NCBI GenBank assembly: GCA_011773985.1
Contig: WVWN01000051.1
Location: 1 to 47,590 of the forward strand
Source of the DNA: Candidatus Zixiibacteriota bacterium
GTDB lineage: Bacteria > RBG-13-66-14 > B26-G2 > WVWN01
Direction of reading: 5' to 3'
DNA length: 47,590 nt
This document shows, piece by piece, positions 15,549 to 24,038 of the stretch (positions within the stretch are counted from its first letter, which is position 1; every line of letters starts with the position of its first letter). Under the pieces are notes generated by a model, which was not told the DNA's origin, did not search any database, and worked only from the letters and a program-made list of their open reading frames with translations. Made by a program: the position numbers and the translations under genes.

Positions 15549-18500
15549 ATGCTTGAGAAATTAGTCGATCTCTCGGCCAAGAACAAGTTCGTCGTCGTAC
15601 TCTTCGCCGCGTTCGCCGTAGCCTGGGGTATCTGGGCCATTGCCCGCGTCCCCCTGGACGCCATCCCGGACCTCTCCGACGTCCAGGTGATCGTCTTCAC
15701 CGAGTGGCCGGGCCGCAGCCCGGACCTGGTGGAGGACCAGGTAACGTACCCGCTCGTCTCGTCGATGCTCGCGGCGCCGCGCGTCAAGGTCGTTCGCGGC
15801 TACTCCTTCTTCGGCCTATCCTTCGTCTACGTCATCTTCGAGGACGGGACCGACATGTACTGGGCGCGCAGCCGCGTCCTGGAGTACCTCAGCCAGGCGC
15901 GCGATAAGCTCCCCGCCGGCGTGACGCCCACCCTCGGGCCGGACGCCACCGGCGTCGGGTGGGTCTTCCAGTACGCGCTCGTGGATAAATCGGGCCAAAA
16001 CGACCTCGCCTCCCTCCGCGCTTTCCAGGATTGGCACCTGAAATACTGGCTCGAGTCCGTACCCGGCGTCGCCGAGGTCGCGAGCGTGGGCGGCTTCGAG
16101 AAGACGTACCAGGTCAAAGTCGACCCCAACAAGCTCGCGGCCTACGGCGTCCCCCTCGGCAAGGTCGTGGCGGCCATCCGCAGCTCGAACGAGGACGTCG
16201 GCGGCCGCGTCGTGGAGCTGGGCGGTAAGGAATACATGGTCCGCGGCCGCGGCTACGTCACGTCGCTTGAGGATATCGAGAAGGTAGCGGTCGGCGCCGA
16301 CGAGCGCGGCGTCCCCATCCTGATAAAGAACCTGGGCGTCGCAACGTACGGCCCGGATATGCGGCGGGGCATCGCGGAGTTCGACGGCGAGGGCGAGGTC
16401 GTGGGCGGCATCGTCGTAATGCGCTACGGCGAGAACGCGCTCGACGTCATAAACCGCGTCAAACAGGAACTCGCCGACGTCGAGCGGTCGCTGCCGCCGG
16501 GCGTCGAGGTCGTCACGACGTACGACCGCTCCAACCTCATAAAAGAGTCGATAGGCACGCTGGTCGAGAAGCTCCTCGAGGAGTTCCTTATCGTCAGCCT
16601 CGTATGCGTCGTATTCCTCTTTCACTTCCGCAGCTCGCTAGTCGCCATCATCATGCTGCCGGCGGCCATAATCATCGCCTTCATCCCGATGCTCTATATC
16701 CGCCTGACCTCCAACATCATGTCCCTCGGCGGAATCGCCATAGCCGTCGGCGTGATGGTGGACGCCGCGGTGGTGATGGTGGAGAATGCCCACAAGCGGC
16801 TCGAGCAATCGCCGGACGCCGACCGGCGACAAGTCGTCGTCGCCGCGGCGAAGGAGATGGGCAAACCGCTCTTCTTCTCGCTGCTGGTCACGACGGTCTC
16901 GTTCCTGCCGGTATTTACGCTCGAGGCCCAGGAGGGGCGGCTCTTCAAACCGCTCGCCTTCACGAAGACGTTCGCGATGTTCTTCGCGTCGTTACTGTCC
17001 GTAACGCTGGTGCCGGTTTTGATGGTTTGGCTCGTGCGCGGCAAGATCCGGCCCGAGGAAAAGAACCCGCTGAACCGCGTCCTAATCCGCGCGTACCGAC
17101 CGCTCGTCGACTTCGCGCTCCGCCACCGGTACGCCGTCATCGTGGGCGTTGTCGCGATAATGTTAATCTCGGTCCCGGCCTTCCTGGCGCTGGGTTCGGA
17201 GTTCATGCCGCCGCTGTACGAGGGGACCATCCTCTACATGCCGACGACGCTCCCCGGCATAGGCCCCACGACGGCCGGCCGCCTGCTTCAAGTCCAGGAT
17301 AAGCTATTCAAAACTTTCCCGGAGGTCGACACCGTCTTCGGCAAGATAGGCCGAGCCGACACCGCCACCGACCCCGCGCCCATGGCCATGGTCGAGACGA
17401 CCGTCACGCTCAAGCCGAAGCGCGAGTGGCGCAAGGGGATGACGTACGAAAAACTAATAAAGGAGCTGGACGCCTCGTTCGCCTTCCCCGGCGTTACGAA
17501 CGCCTGGACGATGCCCATTAAAGGCCGCATCGACATGCTTACCACCGGCATCAAAACGCCCGTCGGCATCAAGGTCTTCGGACCGGACCTCGACGGCATC
17601 GCCGCGTACGCGCAACATATCGAGGCCATCCTGAACGACGTCCCCGGCACGAGGAGCGTCTACGCCGAGCGCGTGACCGGCGGTTACTATCTGGATATTA
17701 CGCCCAACCGCGAGGCATTAGCCCGCTACGGCCTGACGGTCGAAGAAATTGAGAAAGTGATCGAAACCGCCGTCGGCGGCATGAACGTCGACCGGACCGT
17801 GGAGGGGCGCGAGCGCTTCGGCATAAGCGTCCGCTACTTCCAGGACTACCGCGGCGACCCGGAGGCGATAAAACGCGTGCTGGTGCCGACGCCCGCCGGC
17901 CCGCCGGTCCCGCTGGGACAACTCGCGGCAATCGAGTTGAGGGCCGGGCCGCCCGTCATTAAGGACGAGAACGGCTCGCTGTCGGGCTGGGTTTACGTCG
18001 ACGTCGAGGGGCGGAGCGTGGGTTCGTACGTGCGCGACGCCAAGAAAGCTGTGGCCGCGGAGTTGCCGCCCAAAGCCGGGTACCATCTCGTCTGGACAGG
18101 CCAGTACGAGGCCATGGAGAGAGTTCGCGGGCGCCTCCTTCTCGTGCTGCCGCTGACGCTCGCGATAATCTTCATCTTGTTATACTTCAACTTCCGCTCG
18201 GTAACGGAAACGTTTATCGTCTTGTTGTCGGTGCCCTTCGCACTCGTGGGCGCGGTCTGGTTGATGTTCGCATTGGACTACAATATGTCGATCGCAGTGT
18301 GGGTGGGGATAATAGGGCTCGCCGGCGTCGCCGCGGAGACGGGCGTCATCATGATAGTCTACCTGGACGCCGCCTACACTAAGCGGAAAAAAGCCGGTCG
18401 GTTGAAGACGCTCCGGGACCTCGTCGCGGCCGTGGAGGAGGGCTCCGTACAGCGCGTCCGCCCCATGATGATGACGGCGATGTCGACGATGTTGGGTTTG

Positions 18501-18659
18501 CTACCTATTATGTGGAGCGCGGGCGCCGGCGCCGACGTGTTGAAGCGGATCGCGACGCCGATGGTCGGCGGCATGGTAACCTCCACCGTCCTTACGCTCG
18601 TCGTAATCCCGGCGATTTACACGCTATGGCGAGGCCGAGGCCTCGCCGGCGAAGAATAA
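15549..18659 (+). CDS. cusA: CusA-type RND heavy-metal efflux pump
   Basis: The product is 1036 residues, the normal size for HME-RND transporters. It has an N-terminal TM helix, a periplasmic porter/docking part, six TM helices, a second periplasmic loop and a final TM bundle. Diagnostic segments include AIPDLSDVQVIVFTEWPGRSP-like residues near 38, GVMVDAAVVMVENAHKR in TM4 (the proton-relay Asp) and GLAGVAAETGVIMIVYLD in the second half, as in CusA/CzcA. Together with the CusB-like adaptor, the HMBD lipoprotein and CsoR, the substrate is most likely Cu(I)/Ag(I). CzcA-type divalent export cannot be excluded from sequence alone. It is the last gene of the operon and converges on the beta-lactamase-like gene 33 bases away; only a tiny ACCCT-GA-AGGGT hairpin lies between. 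Confidence 0.93.
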   Translation: MLEKLVDLSAKNKFVVVLFAAFAVAWGIWAIARVPLDAIPDLSDVQVIVFTEWPGRSPDLVEDQVTYPLVSSMLAAPRVKVVRGYSFFGLSFVYVIFEDGTDMYWARSRVLEYLSQARDKLPAGVTPTLGPDATGVGWVFQYALVDKSGQNDLASLRAFQDWHLKYWLESVPGVAEVASVGGFEKTYQVKVDPNKLAAYGVPLGKVVAAIRSSNEDVGGRVVELGGKEYMVRGRGYVTSLEDIEKVAVGADERGVPILIKNLGVATYGPDMRRGIAEFDGEGEVVGGIVVMRYGENALDVINRVKQELADVERSLPPGVEVVTTYDRSNLIKESIGTLVEKLLEEFLIVSLVCVVFLFHFRSSLVAIIMLPAAIIIAFIPMLYIRLTSNIMSLGGIAIAVGVMVDAAVVMVENAHKRLEQSPDADRRQVVVAAAKEMGKPLFFSLLVTTVSFLPVFTLEAQEGRLFKPLAFTKTFAMFFASLLSVTLVPVLMVWLVRGKIRPEEKNPLNRVLIRAYRPLVDFALRHRYAVIVGVVAIMLISVPAFLALGSEFMPPLYEGTILYMPTTLPGIGPTTAGRLLQVQDKLFKTFPEVDTVFGKIGRADTATDPAPMAMVETTVTLKPKREWRKGMTYEKLIKELDASFAFPGVTNAWTMPIKGRIDMLTTGIKTPVGIKVFGPDLDGIAAYAQHIEAILNDVPGTRSVYAERVTGGYYLDITPNREALARYGLTVEEIEKVIETAVGGMNVDRTVEGRERFGISVRYFQDYRGDPEAIKRVLVPTPAGPPVPLGQLAAIELRAGPPVIKDENGSLSGWVYVDVEGRSVGSYVRDAKKAVAAELPPKAGYHLVWTGQYEAMERVRGRLLLVLPLTLAIIFILLYFNFRSVTETFIVLLSVPFALVGAVWLMFALDYNMSIAVWVGIIGLAGVAAETGVIMIVYLDAAYTKRKKAGRLKTLRDLVAAVEEGSVQRVRPMMMTAMSTMLGLLPIMWSAGAGADVLKRIATPMVGGMVTSTVLTLVVIPAIYTLWRGRGLAGEE

Positions 18660-18692
18660 ACGGTACTCACCCTGAAGGGTTTGCCAATAGAA

Positions 18693-20636
18693 TTAATACC
18701 TGAAACCCAACAGGTTCCAGTAATTCAACCACAGGACGAACGCCACCGCGGCCGCCGCTACCAGCGTATAGTGTACGCGGCCGGGGACGCGCCAGAACCC
18801 CTTGACCCACGCCGCGACGGCCAGGACGACGATAACTACCGCCAGTACCGCGGTAACAATCGAAACCACGAACGCCGCTTTTAACGCGGCCGGCAAACCG
18901 TAGAGGATGCCGACCGGGTCGAAGAAGCGCATCACGGTAACGACGAAGACGACGTTTAGGAAGCTCAACGCCCACGCGCAAAATCGCGCCAGCCGCGCGA
19001 GGAGGGGGTCGCGGGCACGTTCCCGTCGGCGGCCTAAAAGCCAGGCCACCGGCCACGTAAATATTGCCGTAAGGAAGAGTACCAAGCACGCGGCGAGTAC
19101 GAAGCGGTGAAAAGACGCGCCCCGATACCATGGAACCCTGACGAGTGCAATCGTGGGGTCGTTCTCGAAGAAGGCGCACTTTACTCGGCCTCGCTCGTCC
19201 ACGCCGAAGACCAGTTTGTCGCCCAACGTCCCGTCGGCCTCGACGCGGCGGAACGTCCCCGGCTCAACCTCAAGATACCGACTAGTCGGGCGCGCCAACG
19301 CGCCCGGGGCGAGTAGATACCCATCCGGCGTTGCCTTTACCGTAGGCGGGGTTAAAAAATCTAAATACTTCAACAGGCGAGTGGAGACCCGGCGTGATAT
19401 TATGTAGGAGCCGGCGTAACGCGCCGCGGCGCGGCCCGCCCCCGGCGCGGGTTTGGGCGCTGGCGTTCTGGCCGCGGGGAAATATCGGTCCGCGAACGCG
19501 TACAATAAATCGAGGCGCGCGAAAGCGCCGTCGAAGCTGTTGTACGAGGCGAAGAAGCCGACGTCGTGTTCCGGAAACAACACCAGAATTGTGTGGAAGT
19601 GGATGGTATCGCCGCCGTGCCAGATGACGCGTTCGCCGTTGAGGGTCATCTCTAGAAAGCCGTGGGCCCAACCGTTCACGCGCGGGTCGGGGGTGAAGAG
19701 GCGGCGGTGCATTTCGCGGGCCGCAGCCTCGCCCAAGATGCGGCTCGAGCCGTAGCGGCCGCCCTCCAAATGGGCTACCATAAAGTGCGCCATGTCCGTC
19801 GCCGGCGCGCTTAGCGAGGCCGCGGGATACTGCTGCATCCATTCGAAATTCTGCGGTTCGAAGACGCCCCCTACAAACTTATACCCTACCGCTACGTCAG
19901 GCTCGAGCGCTGGCGGCAGCGGCTCGCGGAAAGTGCTCCGCTCCATACGCAGCGGTTCGAAGATATTCTCTTCGACGTACCGCTCGAACGGGACGCCCGC
20001 AACCCTTTCCACGATGTAGCCGGCCAGCGCGGTACCGTAATTGGAATAGGCCGGAATCTCACCCGGGGGGAAAATGCGCGCCGGGACGTATCCCTTTAAA
20101 TACGTCGCCAAGGGCCGTAGATCTTCCGCCCGGTTCACGTATATGCCGGTGGGCATGTCCTCGAAACCCGACGTATGCGTCATGAGATTTGCCAACGTTA
20201 TCGGCTTGCCGAAGGCCGGCGGTATCCGGATGTCGCCCAAATATTCATTTACGTCGGCGTTGAGGTCCAGCTTACCCTTCTCCACCAACTGCATTACCGC
20301 GGTCCAAGTGAATAACTTGGATACTGAGGCGAGGCGAAAGAGGGTCCGGTCCGCGACTACGGGCCGGTGCGTCGCCAGATCGGCATAGCCGTAACCCTTG
20401 GCGAAGAGAAGCTCGCCGTCGGCGACGACGGCGACGGTCGCCCCCGGGATGTGGTATGACTTGAGCTGCTCCGCCATAACGCCGTCGAAGAAGGCCTCTA
20501 CCTCGAGCCGGTCGGCCAAAACGCTTGTCGGTGCCGTTGCGACGGGAGGCGGTTCGGCGCCGAAGGCCGCCGTCGCGAAGATCACTACGGTCGCCGCGGC
20601 CAAGGCCGCCATATCAACGTTCGCAAGCTTTTTCAT
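18693..20636 (-). CDS. Serine beta-lactamase-fold protein with C-terminal membrane domain
   Basis: The product is 647 residues. ATG at 20636 follows GGAGG. An N-terminal signal sequence is followed by a class C beta-lactamase / penicillin-binding-like domain with all three motifs: SVSK (Ser104, Lys107), YSN (Tyr197-Asn199) and HGG (340-342). The C-terminal 150 residues hold four hydrophobic helices and end in NYWNLLGFRY. This architecture occurs in peptidases and esterases annotated as 'beta-lactamase family'. A D-amino acid peptidase or esterase acting on the periplasmic side is as likely as antibiotic hydrolysis. It stands alone between the convergent cus operon and decayed sequence. Part of its 3' end exists a second time at 20864-21013. 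Confidence 0.88.
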   Translation of the reverse strand: MKKLANVDMAALAAATVVIFATAAFGAEPPPVATAPTSVLADRLEVEAFFDGVMAEQLKSYHIPGATVAVVADGELLFAKGYGYADLATHRPVVADRTLFRLASVSKLFTWTAVMQLVEKGKLDLNADVNEYLGDIRIPPAFGKPITLANLMTHTSGFEDMPTGIYVNRAEDLRPLATYLKGYVPARIFPPGEIPAYSNYGTALAGYIVERVAGVPFERYVEENIFEPLRMERSTFREPLPPALEPDVAVGYKFVGGVFEPQNFEWMQQYPAASLSAPATDMAHFMVAHLEGGRYGSSRILGEAAAREMHRRLFTPDPRVNGWAHGFLEMTLNGERVIWHGGDTIHFHTILVLFPEHDVGFFASYNSFDGAFARLDLLYAFADRYFPAARTPAPKPAPGAGRAAARYAGSYIISRRVSTRLLKYLDFLTPPTVKATPDGYLLAPGALARPTSRYLEVEPGTFRRVEADGTLGDKLVFGVDERGRVKCAFFENDPTIALVRVPWYRGASFHRFVLAACLVLFLTAIFTWPVAWLLGRRRERARDPLLARLARFCAWALSFLNVVFVVTVMRFFDPVGILYGLPAALKAAFVVSIVTAVLAVVIVVLAVAAWVKGFWRVPGRVHYTLVAAAAVAFVLWLNYWNLLGFRY

Positions 20637-20863
20637 GATACCTCCGTTTGCTTCTATCGGTCGCTATGCGCCGGCCCCATTGTAGACACCACCTTGAGCC
20701 GTGTCAGCGGAAAACCGTACCGGCCGTTGAAAAACGCTCGACGGGACATCGCTTCGGTCGGTCCGGTTACCAGCAGACCTTAGCCGCCGGCGTTTAACGG
20801 GTCAGCCGACAACACCTTCACGCGCGCGCAGGCTCTCGCCCACCAACGCGCTTGCGAACGGCC

Positions 20864-21013
20864 TTAATACCGGAAACCCGGCAGGTTCCAGTAATTCAAC
20901 CACAGGACGAACGCCGCCGCGGCCGCCGCAACCAGCGTATAGTGTACGCGCCCCCCACGCCCCAGAACTTCTTGACCCACGCCGCGACGGCCAGAACGAC
21001 GACTGCAACCGCT
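20864..21013 (-). pseudogene. Decayed 3' fragment of a beta-lactamase-fold paralogue
   Basis: About 150 bases align closely to the 3' end of the gene at 18693-20636. The tail residues LNYWNLPGFRY and the helix VAAWVKKFWG are recognisable. A one-base deletion in the run corresponding to the parent's GTCCCCGGCCGC shifts the frame, and nothing of the catalytic domain is present. It is a relic of a duplicate, not a gene. Confidence 0.75.
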
Positions 21014-21048
21014 AACCTCCACGACAAAAGTTATTGTTTTAAACCGCG

Positions 21049-21174
21049 GTGACGGGGAACGCTTTCGCGGACGTAGACATAAAGCTCGAGGCCGACTACT
21101 TCGGCGGTAGGCCGCGGACCGAATCTTACCAGGACCGCCCCGTCTACCCGTCCCAGGTTACGACCTATTTCTAA
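21049..21174 (+). other. Orphan coding-like fragment
   Basis: A 41-codon frame from GTG at 21049 to TAA at 21172-21174 encodes a tail such as IKLEADYFGGRPRTESYQD, with codon use like that of genes. It has no ribosome binding site, and an in-frame TAA lies just upstream. It may be the C-terminal relic of a lost gene. Very uncertain. Confidence 0.25.
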
Positions 21175-21241
21175 CGCGATAAGGAGCCGCGCTCGAGGTC
21201 TTCCACATTGGCAACGGCAACGTCAAAAGTCGCATTAAAAA

Positions 21242-21266
21242 GGCCTAACCTCGGCGAGGTTAGGCC
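21242..21266 (-). terminator. Intrinsic terminator of the propeller gene
   Basis: GGCCTAACCTC and GAGGTTAGGCC form a perfect 11-bp stem with a 3-base loop. On the minus strand it is followed by a TTTTT run (complement of 21237-21241). It lies 24 bases after the stop of the gene at 21290-22252. Confidence 0.88.
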
Positions 21267-21289
21267 GTACTATTTCGAGACCCGATACG

Positions 21290-22252
21290 CTACCGATAGA
21301 GCGCCTTGATGGCGCCCAAGCTCGTAGGTTCGACGCTGTAGTTATCAAGGTAATGGTAGACGACGCCGCGGTACGACGCGTCGTACCCGACGGCCCAGCC
21401 TTCGTACGGGCTGACGAAGGCGGCGCCGCATAAAGTATCGCCGTAGGGGGCTTTAACAACCGTCCACGTCGCGCCGTCGTAATGCAGCGTGACGCCGTCC
21501 CTTCCCACGGCCCATCCGTCGCGCGCGTTCAAAAAACAAATACCGAGTAAATTCGACGACGTCGGGCTGGCCACCTTCTTCCAGACGCCGTCGTAACGTA
21601 GGATCGTGCCGCCGCCGCCCACGGCCCATCCGTCGTTGGCACCCGTAAACTCGACCGCCCATAAGTATGCCGACGTGGGGCTGGCAACCGCGTGCCAAGA
21701 ACCGTCGTAATGAACGATAGCTCCGCCTTCGCCGACGGCCCAGCCGTCGTTCTCGCTGACGAAATCGACGCCCAACAACGCCTTCGTCGTCGGACGCGAC
21801 AAGTATCCCCAGCGAACGCCGTCGTAGCGAGTAACCTCGCCCGGGCGCTGGTTTCAAACGCCGGCCACGGCCCACCCATAGTTAGCCTTGACGAAACTCA
21901 CGTCGTACCATTTGGAGCCGGAGGGGCTCGCCACTTTGGTCCAACGGGAGCCGTCGCAGTGGACGATCCCGCCGGCGTGGCCCACGGCCCAACCGTCGTT
22001 GGGCGTGATGAACTCGATGCCGTATAACGCGCTCGTCGCCGGGCTGGCCACCTGGGACCAGTTTTTGCCGTCGTAGTGAACGATCACGCCGTTCGCGCCA
22101 ACGGCCCAACCTTCGTTGGCGGTGGGGAAAGCTACCTCGCTGAGCCAGAGCACCGAAGGGATATATACTTTCTCCCATTTGCCCAAGGCGTTCGTCGTCG
22201 CCGCGGCGCATAGAAGAACCCCGAAAAAGTAAAGAAGGAACCGTCGGAACAT
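21290..22252 (-). pseudogene. BNR/YCF48-like propeller protein interrupted by in-frame TGA
   Basis: Start MFRRFLLYFFG at 22252 follows AGGTGG and begins a signal peptide ending near ALG. The protein is then a series of about 40-residue blades of the form NDGWAVG..G.I.HYDG..W..V.SP.S..L.GI.F, the YCF48/BNR-like propeller pattern. The first frame stops at a TGA at 21854-21856. The same frame continues without another stop to 21290 with five more blades. So a single base change separates this from one 320-residue gene. TGA is used as a normal stop elsewhere in the window (for example at the end of cusB), so recoding is unlikely. The C-terminus ends VEPTSLGAIKALYR, a tail also seen in the secreted protein at 42742-43308. 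Either a recent nonsense mutation or an assembly error. Confidence 0.75.
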
Positions 22253-22358
22253 CTTAAGCCACCTACCTTTCCGTATAGAACCCTTTTTAAATAATACCAT
22301 ACGGAACCTTCGGCCGCAAGCAACACCGCGACCTCATTCCCCGCGCGCGGCGCGAACG

Positions 22359-23975
22359 TCAAAGCCTGCCTTTGATGTCAGCCGCCCAGCGCTCGAACGC
22401 CGGCCCGAGAAGCCGCGCCCCCTTGCTCGAGCGCGCCGCCAGGTACGCCTTTCCGCCCCGCACGTAAACGAACAACTCGTCGTAGCTCAAGAGCATAGCG
22501 ACCGCGACGCCAACGGAAAACAGTAAACAGCCCACGTAAAAAACCGCCAGGCCCGGGTCGCGCGAGACAGTAAGGCCCGTGAGCGGGGCCCGCGTCGCCC
22601 CCCTAAGCCGAAATGCGTAATCGCCGTCGGCCAGCTTTACGGCGACCCACCCGCCCGACGGGAGCGGAAACGTATCGGTGCCGCCCTGCGCGCGCGCCAG
22701 CCGCGCCGTCAACGGCGCCTCGCCGTGGCCGGCGGCCTCGCCCCCGAACGAGACCGTCATCCTTTCGCCGGACCCTACGAAAAATTCGGCGCCGGGAACG
22801 ACGACGTATTCGCGCCTCTCGCCGGCCCGCCCTTCCGCCGTCGGGACGAGATTTATCGTCAAGGGCAGGTCCGCAAAATCGTCGGCCGCCGACTTAATAA
22901 CCGAGAACTCCGGGTACAGCTCGAATATTATGCCCATCGCCACCGCGCCCGAGGGGCTGACGACGTTCACGAACGCGGCCGGGTTGTAATCGGGGTTGTC
23001 GTTGCGAAAGCCGGCCTCGTCGCTCACGAAATGGTCGTAGCGCTCGAGGAAGCGCAATATAAATCCCGTCTCGCCCAGCGGCGCCGTTTGACCCCGCGCG
23101 AGCTTCGCGGTCCCCGCGTCTTCCCCCAATCGCCAGTCGAAAGTAGCGGCGCCGACGTCGCCCGCGCTCTCGCCCGCCGCCAATTTGACGGCCTCGAGCG
23201 CTAGGCCCCGCGCGCCCGTCGCGTCCATACTCGACTGGTAGACGCCGAAGCCGCCGTAGCGAAGCGGGCCGTTGACCTCGACCTCCTTCGCCGCCACCTC
23301 CTCGCCGCCGCGGAGCAGCCGAACGGCGGTGCGGTACTCCAGTACGCGCCCCGTGTCCGCGTCGCGGACCTCTTCAACTTTATCCGCGCGGAGCTCGTAA
23401 CCGGGGCCGTAGGCCGACGGCAACGCCGCGCCCTGCCCCTCGAAGACGAACAACGTATCGCGGTGGCCGAAGGGCCGGAGGAAAGCGCCCACGAAAATTA
23501 CGATCAACCCCGCGTGGGTCAACATATCGCCCCATAACGCGTACGGCCGCCGCCGGCCGTAGAGGACGTCGCCCACGCGCCGCCACCGGAAGCCGACGCG
23601 CCGGGCCGCAGCCTCCGCGGCCGACAAATCCGGCGCGGGCCCGATTTCGGCCCGCAAACTTAGATCGTCGAGAGAGGGCGGCAACGCCGGCCGGCGCACG
23701 AACGGCGCGAGCGCCCGCGGCAGCCGACGGGCGGTACACGTCGCCAGGCTCGCAACGAGGTATGCCAGCAGGAAAATAAAATACCAGGAGCCGTAGACGT
23801 CCGTTAGCTGAAAAGCTTTAAAAAGCGCTACGGCCCAACCGCGGTAGTGCGCCTCGTAATAAGCGGGGAGCTCTTTCTGGGGGATGAAGGCCCCAAGAAG
23901 CGAAACCAGCAGCACGACTAAAAACAGATATATCGAGACGCGCCGGGACGAAAGAAAGTCGAGGGCTTTTTTCAT
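22359..23975 (-). CDS. resB: ResB-like cytochrome c biogenesis protein
   Basis: The product is 538 residues of the ResB/Ccs1 family. Three N-terminal TM helices include LVVLLVSLLGAFIPQ and WYFIFLLAYLVASLATCTARR. Another helix has GDMLTHAGLIVIFVGAFLRP with a conserved His, followed by a large periplasmic domain and a final TM helix (about 470-490). ResB works with a CcsA/ResC partner to carry heme across the membrane and attach it to CxxCH motifs. No ccsA is in the window. It closes the multiheme cytochrome cluster, starting 63 bases after the 13-heme protein gene, which fits a dedicated maturation factor for the many hemes encoded upstream. Confidence 0.88.
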   Translation of the reverse strand: MKKALDFLSSRRVSIYLFLVVLLVSLLGAFIPQKELPAYYEAHYRGWAVALFKAFQLTDVYGSWYFIFLLAYLVASLATCTARRLPRALAPFVRRPALPPSLDDLSLRAEIGPAPDLSAAEAAARRVGFRWRRVGDVLYGRRRPYALWGDMLTHAGLIVIFVGAFLRPFGHRDTLFVFEGQGAALPSAYGPGYELRADKVEEVRDADTGRVLEYRTAVRLLRGGEEVAAKEVEVNGPLRYGGFGVYQSSMDATGARGLALEAVKLAAGESAGDVGAATFDWRLGEDAGTAKLARGQTAPLGETGFILRFLERYDHFVSDEAGFRNDNPDYNPAAFVNVVSPSGAVAMGIIFELYPEFSVIKSAADDFADLPLTINLVPTAEGRAGERREYVVVPGAEFFVGSGERMTVSFGGEAAGHGEAPLTARLARAQGGTDTFPLPSGGWVAVKLADGDYAFRLRGATRAPLTGLTVSRDPGLAVFYVGCLLFSVGVAVAMLLSYDELFVYVRGGKAYLAARSSKGARLLGPAFERWAADIKGRL

Positions 23976-24038
23976 AAAGGGCTACCCGAGTATTGGAACG
24001 TCGTTAAGGGGCGTGGAACGGCGCCTTTTCGGCAAGGG

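Larger units (their letters stand above)
20637..21289. other. Intergenic region, 653 bases, with gene remnants
   Basis: This region contains a frameshifted copy of the beta-lactamase gene 3' end (20864-21013), an orphan 41-codon open frame (21049-21174) and the terminator of the minus-strand propeller gene (21242-21266). The rest (20637-20860) shows no gene. It looks like the scar of a lost gene or of a tandem duplication that has decayed. Confidence 0.6.

Noticed and set aside
21854-21856. Selenocysteine or general TGA recoding
   Set aside because: TGA ends other genes normally here and no SECIS-like hairpin context was recognised downstream; a nonsense mutation or assembly error is simpler.
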